Assembly (NCBI GenBank): GCA_002371675.1
Contig: DFGE01000028.1
Span: forward strand, 13,748 to 70,995
Source of the DNA: Clostridiales bacterium UBA3758
GTDB taxonomy: Bacteria > Bacillota > Clostridia > Oscillospirales > Oscillospiraceae
Length of the DNA: 57,248 nt
Reading direction: 5' to 3'
This document shows positions 30,737 to 40,057 of this stretch, piece after piece. Each line of letters starts with the position of its first letter. Positions within the stretch are counted from its first letter, which is position 1. Made by a program: the position numbers and the translations under genes. The notes beneath the pieces are model-generated. The model saw nothing but the letters and a program-made list of their open reading frames with translations, searched no databases and was not told the origin of the DNA.

Positions 30737-33172
30737 TCAGCCCATGCGAACCAGGACGGAGACACGGCTTCCGGAGGGCTGCACGGGCAGAACAGTCCCC
30801 GCGATCTCCTGGCCATCGAGGGTGACGGAGCGAACGCCCTTCTCCACTCCGTCCGGATTTTCCACCGTGATCGCATAGACCGCGCCGCGGAAGCGGCGGG
30901 TGACCGTAAAGCGGCGGAGGAAGCCGGGAACGCAGGGGTCGATCTGCAGGCCGTCCAGCGTGGGCTTCACGCCCAGGATGGCCTGTGAAATGCTGAGGAA
31001 GGTCCAGGCCGCCGTGCCGGTGAGCCAGCTGTTTTTCCCCTCTCCGAAGCGCGGGGAGTCCTTTCCGGCGACCATCTGGCTGTAGACATAGGGCTCGGTG
31101 CGGTGGATCTCGCTGATATCCTCGATGTAGGCGGGCGCGGTGCGGCGGTAGACCTCAAAGGCGCGCTCGCCATGCCCCAGCTCCGCCTCCGCACAGACGA
31201 TCCAGGGGTTGTTGTGGCAGAAGATGCCGGCGTTTTCCTTGACGCCGGGGGGATAACTGGAGATCTCGCCCAGCTCCAGATGATAGCGGCTGTAGGCCGG
31301 CTGCAGCAGGACGATGCCGTACGGCGTATCCAGCCGTTCCTTCACGCTCTCCAGCGCTTTGGCGGCCTCGCCCGTCTCCTTGCCGATGCCCGCCATGACG
31401 CACATGCCCTGGGGCTCGATGAAGATCTGGCCCTCCTCGCATTCTCTTCCGCCTACGACATGCCCGAAGGCGTCAAAGGCGCGGCGGAACCAGGCGCCGT
31501 CCCAGCCGGCGTCCAGCACAGCCTTTTCCACGGCGGCAATGGCCCCGTCGCCGGCATCGGCCTCCTGCTCCAGCCCGAGCCGGCGGCAGATTGCCGTCCA
31601 GGCGCGGCCGTATTTGACAAACATGCCGGCAATAAACACGCTCTCGGCCACGGGGCCCTCGCTGGGGCCGGTGATCTGGAAGCTCTCGCCCGGATGCTCC
31701 GAGAAGCAGTTGAGATTGAGGCAGTCGTTCCAGTCCGCCCGGCCGATCAGCGGCAGGCCGTGCGGCCCGAGATGCGTCCTGGTATAATCGAAACTGCGGC
31801 GCAGATGCTCCAGCAGCGGCTGAGCCAGAGAGGGATCGTTGTCAAAGTCCACCGGCTCTTCGAGGATGCTCCAGTCGCCGGTCTCGCGCAGATAGGCGTC
31901 CGTCCCGGCGATCAGCCAGAGCGGATCGTCGTTGAAGCCGCTTCCCACCGCGAGATTTCCCTTCTTTGTCAGCGGCTGATACTGGTGATAGGCGCTGCCG
32001 TCGGGGAATTGGGTGGCGGCGATGTCCAGAATGCGCTCCCGCGCCCGCTCCGGGATCATATGAACGAAGCCCAGCAGATCCTGACAGGAATCCCGGAAGC
32101 CCATGCCGCGTCCCATGCCGGATTCAAAATAACTGGCGGAGCGGCTCATGTTGAAGGTGACCATGCACTGGTACTGGTTCCAGATGTTGACCATGCGATC
32201 CAGCTTTTCCTCTCCGCTGGAGAGCCGATAGCCGGAGAGCAGCGCATCCCAATGCGCGCACAGCGCATCCAGCGCAGCGTCGAAAGCGGCGTCATCTGCG
32301 TAGCGGGCGATCATTGCCTCGGCGCGCGTCTTGTTGACGACGCCGGGGGCTGCCCATTTTTCCTCTGCGGGATTCTCGATGTAGCCAAGGCCAAAGATCA
32401 GCGAGCTGCTCTCGCCCGGTGCGAGCGAAAGATCAAATTGCTGCGCGGCAACGGGCTGCCAGCCGTGGGCGATGCTTCCGGTGCAGCCGGCGCCGAAGAC
32501 GGCCTGCGGCCGGGCGGGGCTGCCGTACACGCCCACGAAAGCGTCCCGCGAGGTGTCGAAGCCGTCGGGCTGCCGGTTCGCCCAGAAGACAGCGTAGTGA
32601 TCGCGCCGCTCACGATATTCTGTCTTGTGATAGATCGCCGCACCCACGACCTCCACCTCGCCGGTGGAATAGTTGCGCTGGAAGTTGGAGCCGTCGTCCA
32701 TGGCGTCCCAGAGGCAGAATTCCACGTAGGGGAAAAGGCGCAGCTCTTTTTCTTCGGCGCTCTCATTGCGAACGCTGACGCGCATGAGCAGGCAGTCGTC
32801 CCCCTGCGGGACGAGGAGCTCCTGGCTGACTGCCACGCCGTTCTTTGCCCCTTCGATCACGGTATAGCCCAGGCCGTGGCGGCAAAGGTAAGAATCCAGC
32901 TCCTCCTGCACAGGCTGCCAGCCCGGATTCCAGACCGTCCCGTCGTCCTTTATATAGATATGAAAGCCTTCGGAATCCAGGGGACAGTTGTTGTAACGAT
33001 AGCGCGTAAGACGGCGAAGCCGTGCGTCGCGGAAAAAGGCGTAGCCCCCCGCGGTATTGGAGCAGAGCGCAAAAAAGGCTTCGCTGCCCAGGTAGTTGAT
33101 CCAGGGCAAGGGCGTGCGCGGCGTGGTGATCACGTACTCCCGGCGCGCATCGTCAAAATATCCGAACTGCAT
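30737..33172 (-). CDS. GH94 cellobiose phosphorylase
   Basis: 811 residues, the usual length for cellobiose phosphorylase, which splits cellobiose with phosphate into glucose 1-phosphate and glucose in the cytoplasm. It has an N-terminal beta-sandwich (about 1-280), a linker and an (alpha/alpha)6 barrel. Seen: MQFGYFDDARREYVITTP start typical of the family, GMGRGMGFRDSCQDLLG (about 345-361), catalytic acid in IGRADWNDCLNLN, and NAGIFCHNNPW. No signal peptide. Start at 33172 from GAGGAGG. A closely related laminaribiose or chitobiose specificity cannot be excluded by eye. A LacI-type operator overlaps its transcription start. Confidence 0.92.
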   Translation of the reverse strand: MQFGYFDDARREYVITTPRTPLPWINYLGSEAFFALCSNTAGGYAFFRDARLRRLTRYRYNNCPLDSEGFHIYIKDDGTVWNPGWQPVQEELDSYLCRHGLGYTVIEGAKNGVAVSQELLVPQGDDCLLMRVSVRNESAEEKELRLFPYVEFCLWDAMDDGSNFQRNYSTGEVEVVGAAIYHKTEYRERRDHYAVFWANRQPDGFDTSRDAFVGVYGSPARPQAVFGAGCTGSIAHGWQPVAAQQFDLSLAPGESSSLIFGLGYIENPAEEKWAAPGVVNKTRAEAMIARYADDAAFDAALDALCAHWDALLSGYRLSSGEEKLDRMVNIWNQYQCMVTFNMSRSASYFESGMGRGMGFRDSCQDLLGFVHMIPERARERILDIAATQFPDGSAYHQYQPLTKKGNLAVGSGFNDDPLWLIAGTDAYLRETGDWSILEEPVDFDNDPSLAQPLLEHLRRSFDYTRTHLGPHGLPLIGRADWNDCLNLNCFSEHPGESFQITGPSEGPVAESVFIAGMFVKYGRAWTAICRRLGLEQEADAGDGAIAAVEKAVLDAGWDGAWFRRAFDAFGHVVGGRECEEGQIFIEPQGMCVMAGIGKETGEAAKALESVKERLDTPYGIVLLQPAYSRYHLELGEISSYPPGVKENAGIFCHNNPWIVCAEAELGHGERAFEVYRRTAPAYIEDISEIHRTEPYVYSQMVAGKDSPRFGEGKNSWLTGTAAWTFLSISQAILGVKPTLDGLQIDPCVPGFLRRFTVTRRFRGAVYAITVENPDGVEKGVRSVTLDGQEIAGTVLPVQPSGSRVSVLVRMG

Positions 33173-33186
33173 GCTTGCCTCCTCAA

Positions 33187-33199
33187 GAAAACGTTTAAG
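33187..33199. promoter_or_regulatory. LacI-type operator upstream of the phosphorylase gene
   Basis: GAAAACGTTTAAG, containing the AAACGTTT core typical of LacI/GalR sites. It lies just downstream of the -10 box, where binding would block transcription. Differs by one base from the site at 33441. Confidence 0.7.
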
Positions 33200-33210
33200 T
33201 TCTTGCTTAC

Positions 33211-33238
33211 TTATTAAGAGTATCTGAAACGCAGTCAA
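33211..33238 (-). promoter_or_regulatory. Promoter of the cellobiose phosphorylase gene
   Basis: Minus strand TTGACT, 16-bp spacer, TAATAA. An overlapping alternative (TTGCAA, 17 bp, TACTCT) exists. Confidence 0.55.
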
Positions 33239-33402
33239 ATTGCAAGTCCTTTTTTTAGCATTTTCCCCATTAATCCGCTTATTTGGGGCGTTCGTCCTGC
33301 AGGACCTCAGGAAGAGCCGCCGGAGCTCTGTTAAAAATATACAAAAACCTCCCTTTCTGATTGTGCATGCCTAACGAAATCAAAAGAAATCGCCCCAAGC
33401 AC

Positions 33403-33431
33403 TTGCATTTTCTGTTGTTTTGCGCTATTTT
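33403..33431 (+). promoter_or_regulatory. Promoter of the LacI-family regulator gene
   Basis: TTGCAT, 17-bp spacer, TATTTT, followed after 9 bp by the operator at 33441. Confidence 0.55.
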
Positions 33432-33440
33432 TGAAACAAC

Positions 33441-33453
33441 GAAAACGATTAAG
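33441..33453. promoter_or_regulatory. LacI-type operator in the regulator's own leader
   Basis: GAAAACGATTAAG, 12 of 13 bases identical to the operator at 33187, at the same place relative to the transcription start. Indicates autorepression. Confidence 0.65.
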
Positions 33454-33469
33454 TAAAGGGGCTGATCCT

Positions 33470-34480
33470 GTGGTGTCGATGAAGGATGTTGCACGCAAGT
33501 GCGGCGTCTCCGTTGCCACCGTGAGCAAGGCCCTGAACGGGCACCGGGATATCGGCGAGGCAACGCGAGAGCGTGTCATCGCGGTGGCGAAGGAGCTGGG
33601 CTATACCGCCAATTCCGCGGCGCGCGCGCTGAAGACCAACCGCACCTATAATCTGGGCATCCTCTTCTCGGATCTGCAGAACAGCGGCTTCACGCACGAA
33701 TACTTTGCTTCGACGCTCAACAGCTTTCGCTTTGAGGCGGAGCGCTGCGGCTATGACATCACCTTCATCAGCAGCGACATCGGTCATCACCAGGCGAGCT
33801 ATCTGCAGCACGCCCTGTATCGGCAGGTCGAAGGCGTCGCCATCATCTGTGCGGACTTTCTGGACCCCGGTATTCAGGAGCTGGTATTCTCCAATGTCCC
33901 GGTCGTAACGCTTGACCACGCCTTCAACAACCGCTGCGCTGTGCTGTCGGACAACATGCAGGGGATAGAAGCCCTTGTCCGGCACGCCTATGCGATGGGG
34001 CACCGCCGCATCGCCTATATCCACGGCAACCGGACCGCGGTGACGGAAAACAGGCTGACCGGCTTTTACCGGGTCTGCGAAGCGCTGCAGCTTTCGCTGC
34101 CCGAGGAGTATGTCCAGCCCTGTGCCTACCACCATCCGGACTACTGCCGCGAGGCCACGCTGCGTCTGCTTTCTCTGCCCGAGCGTCCGAGCTGCATCCT
34201 CTTCCCCGACGACTATGCGGGACTTGGCGGAATCAACGCCATCCGTGAGATGGGGCTTCGCATCCCGGAGGATATCTCCGTCATGGGCTATGACGGGATC
34301 GACCTGGCAAGGGCAGTCAGCCCCCGCCTCACGACCTGGCATCAGAACACAGACGAGCTGGGCCGGACTGCTGCGGCCATGCTGATCGAGCGGATCGAAC
34401 ACCCCCGCACCTCGCTGCAGGAGCACCTCGTGATCGGAGGAAGCCTGTTGGAGGGCGGCTCCGTGAAGCGGCTGGGCTGA
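33470..34480 (+). CDS. LacI-family transcriptional regulator
   Basis: 336 residues. N-terminal helix-turn-helix and hinge: MKDVARKCGVSVATVSKALNG (about 4-24) and LGYTANSAARALKT. The periplasmic-binding-protein-like effector domain (about 60-330) ends with DISVMGYDGIDLARAVSPRLTT-type sequence. GTG at 33470 is preferred: AAAGGGG lies 8 bases upstream, while the first ATG (33479) is too far and would trim the helix-turn-helix entry; GTG at 33473 is also possible. Divergent from the phosphorylase gene and upstream of GH3 and the ABC importer. Very probably a repressor relieved by a beta-glucoside. Confidence 0.9.
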   Translation: MVSMKDVARKCGVSVATVSKALNGHRDIGEATRERVIAVAKELGYTANSAARALKTNRTYNLGILFSDLQNSGFTHEYFASTLNSFRFEAERCGYDITFISSDIGHHQASYLQHALYRQVEGVAIICADFLDPGIQELVFSNVPVVTLDHAFNNRCAVLSDNMQGIEALVRHAYAMGHRRIAYIHGNRTAVTENRLTGFYRVCEALQLSLPEEYVQPCAYHHPDYCREATLRLLSLPERPSCILFPDDYAGLGGINAIREMGLRIPEDISVMGYDGIDLARAVSPRLTTWHQNTDELGRTAAAMLIERIEHPRTSLQEHLVIGGSLLEGGSVKRLG

Positions 34481-34527
34481 GCGGACTGACCGGGGTCCTA
34501 TATATCAAAGAAAGGAACAGGAGCCAA

Positions 34528-36624
34528 ATGACGCGGGAGCATGCAAAACAGCTGGCGGAAGAACTGGTTGGGCGGATGACGGTCGAAGAAATGGCCGGTC
34601 AACTGCGCTTTGACGCTCCTGCCATCGAGAGGCTCGGCATCCCCGCATACAACTGGTGGAACGAGGCGCTGCACGGGCTTGCCCGCGGCGGTACCGCAAC
34701 CAGCTTTCCCCAGGCGATCGGTATGGCGGCCATGTTTGACGACGAGCTGCTGCAGAAGATCGCCTCCGCGATCGCTGACGAGGCGCGTGCGAAATACAAC
34801 GCGCTTTCCGCCGAGGGCGACCGCGATATCTACCATGGGCTGACGATGTGGTCGCCCAACGTCAACATCTTCCGTGATCCCCGCTGGGGGCGCGGCCACG
34901 AGACCTACGGCGAGGATCCTTATTTGACCTCCCGTCTCGGCGCCGCCTTCGTCCGCGGTCTGCAGGGTGAGGGAGAGTCGCTGAAAACAAGCGCCTGTGC
35001 CAAGCACTTCGCCGCGCACAGCGGTCCCGAGGCGCTCCGGCACAGCTTCAACGCACTTGTCTCGCCCAAGGACATGGAGGAGACCTATCTCCCCGCCTTC
35101 CGGACGCTCGTCTGCGACGCCGGGGTTGAATCTGTGATGGGCGCATACAACCGCACGAACGGCGAGCCTTGCTGCGCGAGCGAGACCCTGATGCAGAAGC
35201 TCCGCGGCGAATGGGGCTTCCAGGGCCACTTCGTCTCCGACTGCTGGGCGATCCGGGACTTCCACGAAAACCACAAGATCACCGCCTCGCCCGTCGAATC
35301 TGTTACCAAAGCGCTGAAGGCGGGCTGCGACCTCAACTGCGGCTGTACATATCAGCACATCATGCACGCCTATGAGCTGGGCCTCGTCACGGAGGAGGAT
35401 ATCCGCCGCTGTGCGGTCCGACTCTTTACGACCCGTTTCCTGCTCGGTATTCTCGGCGGCGAGGGCAGCGAATACGATGCGATCCCCTACGACGTGATCG
35501 AAAGTGAGGAGCATCTCGCGCTCGCACACCGGGCGGCGCTGCGCTCCTGCGTGCTGCTCAAGAACGACGGTCTGCTGCCGCTCGACCTCGAGGCAGGCGA
35601 AACGATCGGCGTGATCGGCCCCAACGCCAACAGCCGCTCCGCGCTGATCGGCAACTACCACGGCACGGCCTCGCGCTATGTCACCGTCCTGGAGGGGATC
35701 CAGGATCTGACGGCCGGGCGCTGCCGCATCCTCTATTCGCAGGGCTGCGCGCTGAGCGAAGACCGCGTCGAGCCGCTCGCCCAGGCTGATGACCGGATCG
35801 CGGAGGCAGTCGCCGTCGCAAAGAACAGCGACAAGGTGATCCTCGTCCTCGGTCTCGACGAGACGCTGGAGGGCGAAGAGGGTGACACCGGGAACAGCTA
35901 CTATTCCGGCGACAAGGCGGATCTGCTCCTGCCGGCGCCGCAGCGGGCTCTGCTCTCGCGTGTGCTCGCCCTCGGGAAGCCGACGGTCGTGATCCTGATG
36001 GCCGGCAGCGCGATTGATCTCTCCGAGGCCCAGGAAAAGGCGGACGCCGTCCTGCTGAGCTGGTATCCCGGCGCTTCCGGCGGCCGTGCCGTTGCCGAGC
36101 TGCTCTTCGGAAATGAATCGCCCTCGGGCAAGCTGCCCGTCACCTTTTATCGCAACGACGCGCTCGCCCATATGCCCGCATTCACGGACTACTCCATGCG
36201 CGGCCGCACCTACCGCTATTATCGGGAAACGCCGCTCTACCCCTTCGGCTACGGCCTGAGCTACGGCAGCTGCTCCCTCTCCTCTCTGGAGGCGGATACC
36301 GGACACGCAAGGCTCACGGTCAGAAATGAGAGCGACCGCGAGCTTGAGGAGGTCGTCGAACTCTATCTGCACGACGAGGACTCGGCTTTCGCGCCGCCCA
36401 ATCCCGTGCTCTGCGGCTTCCGCCGTATTCATCTTGCCCCGCACGAGGAGAAGGCGCTCACGATCGAGATCGACAAGGCGGCCTTCACCGTCGTCAACGA
36501 TGCGGGCGAGCGGCTGCCGGGCAGCGGCAGCTGGACCCTCTACGCCGGCTTCGGCGCACCGGATCAACGCACTGCGGAGCTGACCGGACGCAAGCCGCTC
36601 TCTCTTCCCCTCTCCCGCCCCTGA
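34528..36624 (+). CDS. GH3 beta-glucosidase/beta-xylosidase-type glycoside hydrolase
   Basis: 698 residues, no signal peptide, so it acts on imported oligosaccharides. The N-terminal barrel has YNWWNEALHGLARGG (about 41-55), GLTMWSPNVNIFRDPRWGRG (about 104-123), AKHFAAHSG and the nucleophile Asp in GHFVSDCWAI. The second domain carries LLKNDGLLPL and the C-terminal fibronectin-III-like domain LYPFGYGLSYG followed by a beta-sandwich. The WWNEALHG and RWGRGHETYGEDP motifs are typical of the xylosidase/glucosidase branch. AGGAG precedes the start. Follows the LacI gene by 47 bp. Confidence 0.92.
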   Translation: MTREHAKQLAEELVGRMTVEEMAGQLRFDAPAIERLGIPAYNWWNEALHGLARGGTATSFPQAIGMAAMFDDELLQKIASAIADEARAKYNALSAEGDRDIYHGLTMWSPNVNIFRDPRWGRGHETYGEDPYLTSRLGAAFVRGLQGEGESLKTSACAKHFAAHSGPEALRHSFNALVSPKDMEETYLPAFRTLVCDAGVESVMGAYNRTNGEPCCASETLMQKLRGEWGFQGHFVSDCWAIRDFHENHKITASPVESVTKALKAGCDLNCGCTYQHIMHAYELGLVTEEDIRRCAVRLFTTRFLLGILGGEGSEYDAIPYDVIESEEHLALAHRAALRSCVLLKNDGLLPLDLEAGETIGVIGPNANSRSALIGNYHGTASRYVTVLEGIQDLTAGRCRILYSQGCALSEDRVEPLAQADDRIAEAVAVAKNSDKVILVLGLDETLEGEEGDTGNSYYSGDKADLLLPAPQRALLSRVLALGKPTVVILMAGSAIDLSEAQEKADAVLLSWYPGASGGRAVAELLFGNESPSGKLPVTFYRNDALAHMPAFTDYSMRGRTYRYYRETPLYPFGYGLSYGSCSLSSLEADTGHARLTVRNESDRELEEVVELYLHDEDSAFAPPNPVLCGFRRIHLAPHEEKALTIEIDKAAFTVVNDAGERLPGSGSWTLYAGFGAPDQRTAELTGRKPLSLPLSRP

Positions 36625-36764
36625 GACAGGGCACTCCCTTCTTTTGTGAAGACTTTGGCCGACGCGGTCTACCGTCTGCCTGGACAAGGATCGGCTCCGC
36701 GTTTCGCCCAATTCTTTAGTAGTACGCAAACCAACCATCAACCATCAAAAACAGGAGGAATATT

Positions 36765-38090
36765 ATGAAAAAGATTTTTGCTCTTGTCCTTGCGCTCTGC
36801 ATGGTCTTTGCGCTGGCCGCCTGCGGACAGCAGGCCGCCCCTGCCCCCGCTGCCGAAGCCCCCGCCGCTGAAGCTCCTGCCGCCGAGGCCCCTGCTGCCG
36901 AAGCCCCTGCCGGTGAGCAGACCGTTCTGAAGCTGTGGTGCATCGCGACCGAAAGCGACGCCAACCGCCCCGGCTATGAGAAGGCCATCGCCGAGTTTGA
37001 GGCCGCTCACCCCGACATCAAGATCGAGTGGGAAGCCTTCGAGAACGAGTCCTACAAGACCAAGATCAAGGCCGCGATGATGGGCGGCGACACCGAGGAT
37101 CTGCCTGACATCTTCTTCACCTGGTCCGGCGCCTTCCTTGGCGACTTCGCCAACGCCGGCACGGTCTACTGCCTGGACGAGGCCTACAAGCCCTTCGCCG
37201 ATCAGCTGCCCGAGGTCATGCTCTCCAACTCCACCTACGGCGGCAAGCACTACGCAGTTCCTCTGACCTACAACATCGTCACCCTCTTCGCCAACATGGA
37301 TCTGCTCGGCCAGGTCGGCTGGGATCACGTCCCCGAGACCTACGAGGATCTCTGCGCCTGCTGCGACGCTCTGGTTGCTGAGGGCATCATCCCCTTCGGC
37401 TGCGCCGGCAAGGAGACCTGGTGCGTGACTGAGTACCTCGAGCCCATCATGGAGAAGACGATCGGCTATGAAGCGCTGAACGCCATCTTCCAGGGCCAGG
37501 CCACCTGGAACGATCCCGACATCGCCACCGCTGTTTCCACCTTCCAGGATATGATCAACAAGGGTTACTTCGATCCCGCCGGCATGGCTCTCGGCAACGA
37601 CGAGGTCAAGGCCAACTTCCTCGCCGGCAAGACCGCCTTCTATCAGAACGGCTCCTGGAACACCGGTGAGGTCAACAACGCTGACTTCAACGCTGCTGTC
37701 GCCCTGTTCCCGGTCATGAACGCCGACCGCGCCACCTACAGCCAGGTCATCGGCGGCCCGTCCGACTCTCTCGCCGTCTGCGCCTCCTCCAAGCATCCGG
37801 AGCTGGCTGCCCAGGCTGCTTTTGAGCTCGGCCGCGGGATCTGCCACTACTGCTACCTCGCCGGTGCCGGCCTGCCGGCCTGGACGCCCGATTACGACAC
37901 CAGTGACGTGCTGCCTCTGGTCGCCGCTGTTGCCGACATCGTCGCCGCCTCCGACGGCATGGTTCTCTTTGGCGACACCGCCATGAGCGCCGACCCGGCC
38001 AACACCTACCTGAGCTATGTCGCCCAGGTCTACGGCTGCGAGATCGACGGTGAGGGCTTTGTTGCCGGTCTGACCAAGGACCTCGGCTAA
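36765..38090 (+). CDS. Sugar ABC transporter substrate-binding lipoprotein
   Basis: 441 residues. Signal peptide and lipobox LALAACG (Cys about 22), then a linker with five near-identical APAAE units, then a family 1 solute-binding domain (about 50-441) with LKLWCIATESD, YGGKHYAVPLTYN and FYQNGSWNTGEV. Codon choice is strongly biased toward C-ending codons as in highly expressed genes. AGGAGG lies 7 bases upstream. It delivers sugar, probably cello- or gluco-oligosaccharide given the neighbours, to the two permeases downstream. A stem-loop after the gene may keep this mRNA abundant. Confidence 0.94.
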   Translation: MKKIFALVLALCMVFALAACGQQAAPAPAAEAPAAEAPAAEAPAAEAPAGEQTVLKLWCIATESDANRPGYEKAIAEFEAAHPDIKIEWEAFENESYKTKIKAAMMGGDTEDLPDIFFTWSGAFLGDFANAGTVYCLDEAYKPFADQLPEVMLSNSTYGGKHYAVPLTYNIVTLFANMDLLGQVGWDHVPETYEDLCACCDALVAEGIIPFGCAGKETWCVTEYLEPIMEKTIGYEALNAIFQGQATWNDPDIATAVSTFQDMINKGYFDPAGMALGNDEVKANFLAGKTAFYQNGSWNTGEVNNADFNAAVALFPVMNADRATYSQVIGGPSDSLAVCASSKHPELAAQAAFELGRGICHYCYLAGAGLPAWTPDYDTSDVLPLVAAVADIVAASDGMVLFGDTAMSADPANTYLSYVAQVYGCEIDGEGFVAGLTKDLG

Positions 38091-38123
38091 TCGCCTCCCG
38101 CCGGACTTCCGGCACTGAAAAAA

Positions 38124-38165
38124 GGCGGCTCCACACAGATCGTCCAGGGATCTGTGGGAGCCGCC
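38124..38165 (+). terminator. Intercistronic stem-loop after the binding-protein gene
   Basis: Stem of about 17 bp (GGCGGCTCC at the base) with a 6-base loop and no T run, between the binding protein and permease genes. More likely an mRNA-stabilising or attenuating element than a full terminator. Confidence 0.7.
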
Positions 38166-38189
38166 TCCCAAATCAGAGGGGTGTGACAC

Positions 38190-39068
38190 ATGAAAAAGCT
38201 TTACAGCAACAAACTTCATATCCTGATTTTTCTGCTGCCGGCGCTGCTCCTTTTCTGCGGCGTGCTGATCGCGCCGATCGGCGCCTCCGCCTATTTCAGT
38301 TTCTTTGACTGGAGCGGTTTCGGAGCCAAAACCTTTATCGGCTTTTCCAACTACAAGGAGCTCTTTACCAGCAACGCCATCGGCTTTCTGAAGGCGCTGC
38401 GCAACTCTTTGCTGCTCGCGTTGCTGTCGGTGTTCCTGCAGCTGCCGCTGGCTCTTGCCCTGGCACTCACGCTGGGCAAGAAGATCAAGGGCGAGCGGAC
38501 TTTCCTTTCGGTCTATTTCATGCCGGTTCTGATCTCCACCGTGGTCATCGGCCAGCTCTGGCTGAAGATCTACAATCCGGATTACGGCATTTTGAACGTG
38601 TTCCTGCGCAGCATCGGCCGCGAAGACTGGGCACAGATCTGGCTGGGGAACAAGAAGACTGCACTGGGCGCGGTCTTTGTCCCGACGCTGTGGCAGTACG
38701 TCGGCTACCATATGCTGCTGCTCTACGCGGGCGTCAAAAGCGTGCCGCAAGAGCTGCGCGAGGCCGCCATGCTCGACGGGGCGACCGACGGACAGGTCAA
38801 CCGTTATATCGTCCTTCCCTACATCAAACCGATCATTCGCATCAGCGTCATTTTCGCAGTGACCGGCTCGCTCAAATCCTTCGATCTGATCTACGTCCTG
38901 ACGAACGGCGGCCCGCTGCACGCCACGGAGGTGCCGAGCACGCTGATGATAAACATGCTGTTCCTGCGCAACCGCTACGGCATGGGCAGCACGATCGCAG
39001 TCATGCTGATCATTCTGTGCTTCGGCTTTGCGCTGCTGATCAGCGCCATCTTCAAGGAGGAGGACTGA
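38190..39068 (+). CDS. Sugar ABC transporter permease (MalF/LacF type)
   Basis: 292 residues with six membrane helices. The EAA loop EAAMLDGATDGQVNRYIVLPYIKP (about 191-214) docks the ATPase. It pairs with the next gene, 1 bp away, to form the heterodimeric channel of a carbohydrate CUT1 importer. No ATPase gene follows, as usual for systems sharing an MsmX-like ATPase encoded elsewhere. Confidence 0.94.
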   Translation: MKKLYSNKLHILIFLLPALLLFCGVLIAPIGASAYFSFFDWSGFGAKTFIGFSNYKELFTSNAIGFLKALRNSLLLALLSVFLQLPLALALALTLGKKIKGERTFLSVYFMPVLISTVVIGQLWLKIYNPDYGILNVFLRSIGREDWAQIWLGNKKTALGAVFVPTLWQYVGYHMLLLYAGVKSVPQELREAAMLDGATDGQVNRYIVLPYIKPIIRISVIFAVTGSLKSFDLIYVLTNGGPLHATEVPSTLMINMLFLRNRYGMGSTIAVMLIILCFGFALLISAIFKEED

Positions 39069-39069
39069 G

Positions 39070-39903
39070 ATGAGAAATATCAGTAAAGGTCGTCAGATCG
39101 TCATTTATATCGGTCTGATCCTGTGGATGCTCGTCAACCTCTTCCCGGTCTACTGGATGTTCACCTTCTCTCTGAAGAGCAATCCGGAGATCTTCGGCGA
39201 GAACATCATCGGCCTGCCGAGAGAATGGCTCTGGTCGAACTACAGCAGTGCCTTGAACACCGGCAAGATGGGCGTTTACTTCCTGAACAGCGCCATCGTT
39301 GCCATTGCGACGATCCTCATCACGCTTGTCGTTGCGCTGATGGCCACCTTTGCGCTGACGCGGCTGATCTGGAAGCAGCGCAAGACGCTCAACAAGTTCT
39401 TCATGCTTGGTCTGACGATCCCCATTCACGCCTCCATCGTCCCCGTTTATGTGACGCTCTCCCGGCTGCACCTGCTCAACACCTATTGGGCGCTGATCAT
39501 TCCCTACTCCGCCTTCTCGCTGTCCATGGCGATCCTGGTTTGCACGGGCTTCATGAATGAGATCCCGCGCGAGCTGGATGAAAGCGCCTGCATCGACGGC
39601 TGCAGCGTGTGGGGGATCTTCCTGCGCATCATCGTACCGCTGATGAAGCCCGCGGTGGCTACCGTCGGCATTTACACCTTCCTGCAGTGCTGGAACGAGC
39701 TGATGTTTGCCAACGTCTTCATCAGCAAATCCTCCCTCAGGACCCTGCCTGTCGGCGTCCAGGCGCTCTCCGGCCAGTACACGACCGAGTGGGGCCCCAT
39801 CGGCGCCGCTCTCGTCCTCGCCACCTTCCCGACGCTGTTCATTTACATCTTCCTCAGCAAGAAGATCCAGGACAGCTTCGTGGCCGGCGCAGTCAAAGGC
39901 TGA
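39070..39903 (+). CDS. Sugar ABC transporter permease (MalG/LacG type)
   Basis: 277 residues, six membrane helices. EAA-type loop ELDESACIDGCSVWGIFLRIIVPLMKP (about 159-185) and the C-terminal LSKKIQDSFVAGAVKG ending are diagnostic for the MalG side of CUT1 importers. Starts 1 bp after the previous stop. A strong terminator 18 bp past its stop ends the operon. Confidence 0.95.
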   Translation: MRNISKGRQIVIYIGLILWMLVNLFPVYWMFTFSLKSNPEIFGENIIGLPREWLWSNYSSALNTGKMGVYFLNSAIVAIATILITLVVALMATFALTRLIWKQRKTLNKFFMLGLTIPIHASIVPVYVTLSRLHLLNTYWALIIPYSAFSLSMAILVCTGFMNEIPRELDESACIDGCSVWGIFLRIIVPLMKPAVATVGIYTFLQCWNELMFANVFISKSSLRTLPVGVQALSGQYTTEWGPIGAALVLATFPTLFIYIFLSKKIQDSFVAGAVKG

Positions 39904-39920
39904 TATCCGCGCTAATAGAC

Positions 39921-39954
39921 AAGCCCCGCAATTCCTTGTGGAATTGCGGGGCTT
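39921..39954 (+). terminator. Terminator of the sugar importer operon
   Basis: Perfect 15-bp stem (39921-39935 with 39940-39954), 4-base loop, followed by GTCTGCTTGTCAAAAAG. It is also the first block of composite repeat C copy 2. Confidence 0.88.
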
Positions 39955-40057
39955 GTCTGCTTGTCAAAAAGTCCATACCGGACTTTTCCGACAGCGGTTT
40001 CTTGTGTTCGAGGCGGGTCTTGCCCCCTCGGGCTCCCCCGCTTCTCTGTCCTCACGC
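39921..40057 (+). repeat. Composite intergenic repeat C, copy 2
   Basis: Order: terminator stem, GCTTGTCAAAAAGTCC with its inverted partner GGACTTTT, GACAGCGGTTT, then the C-rich block TTCGAGGCGGGTCTTGCCCC to CTCTGTCCTCACGCC. Same modules and orientation relative to the upstream gene as at 7985-7768 on the minus strand, but without the two extra hairpins. Its end overlaps the 3' end of the convergent acyltransferase gene. Confidence 0.78.
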
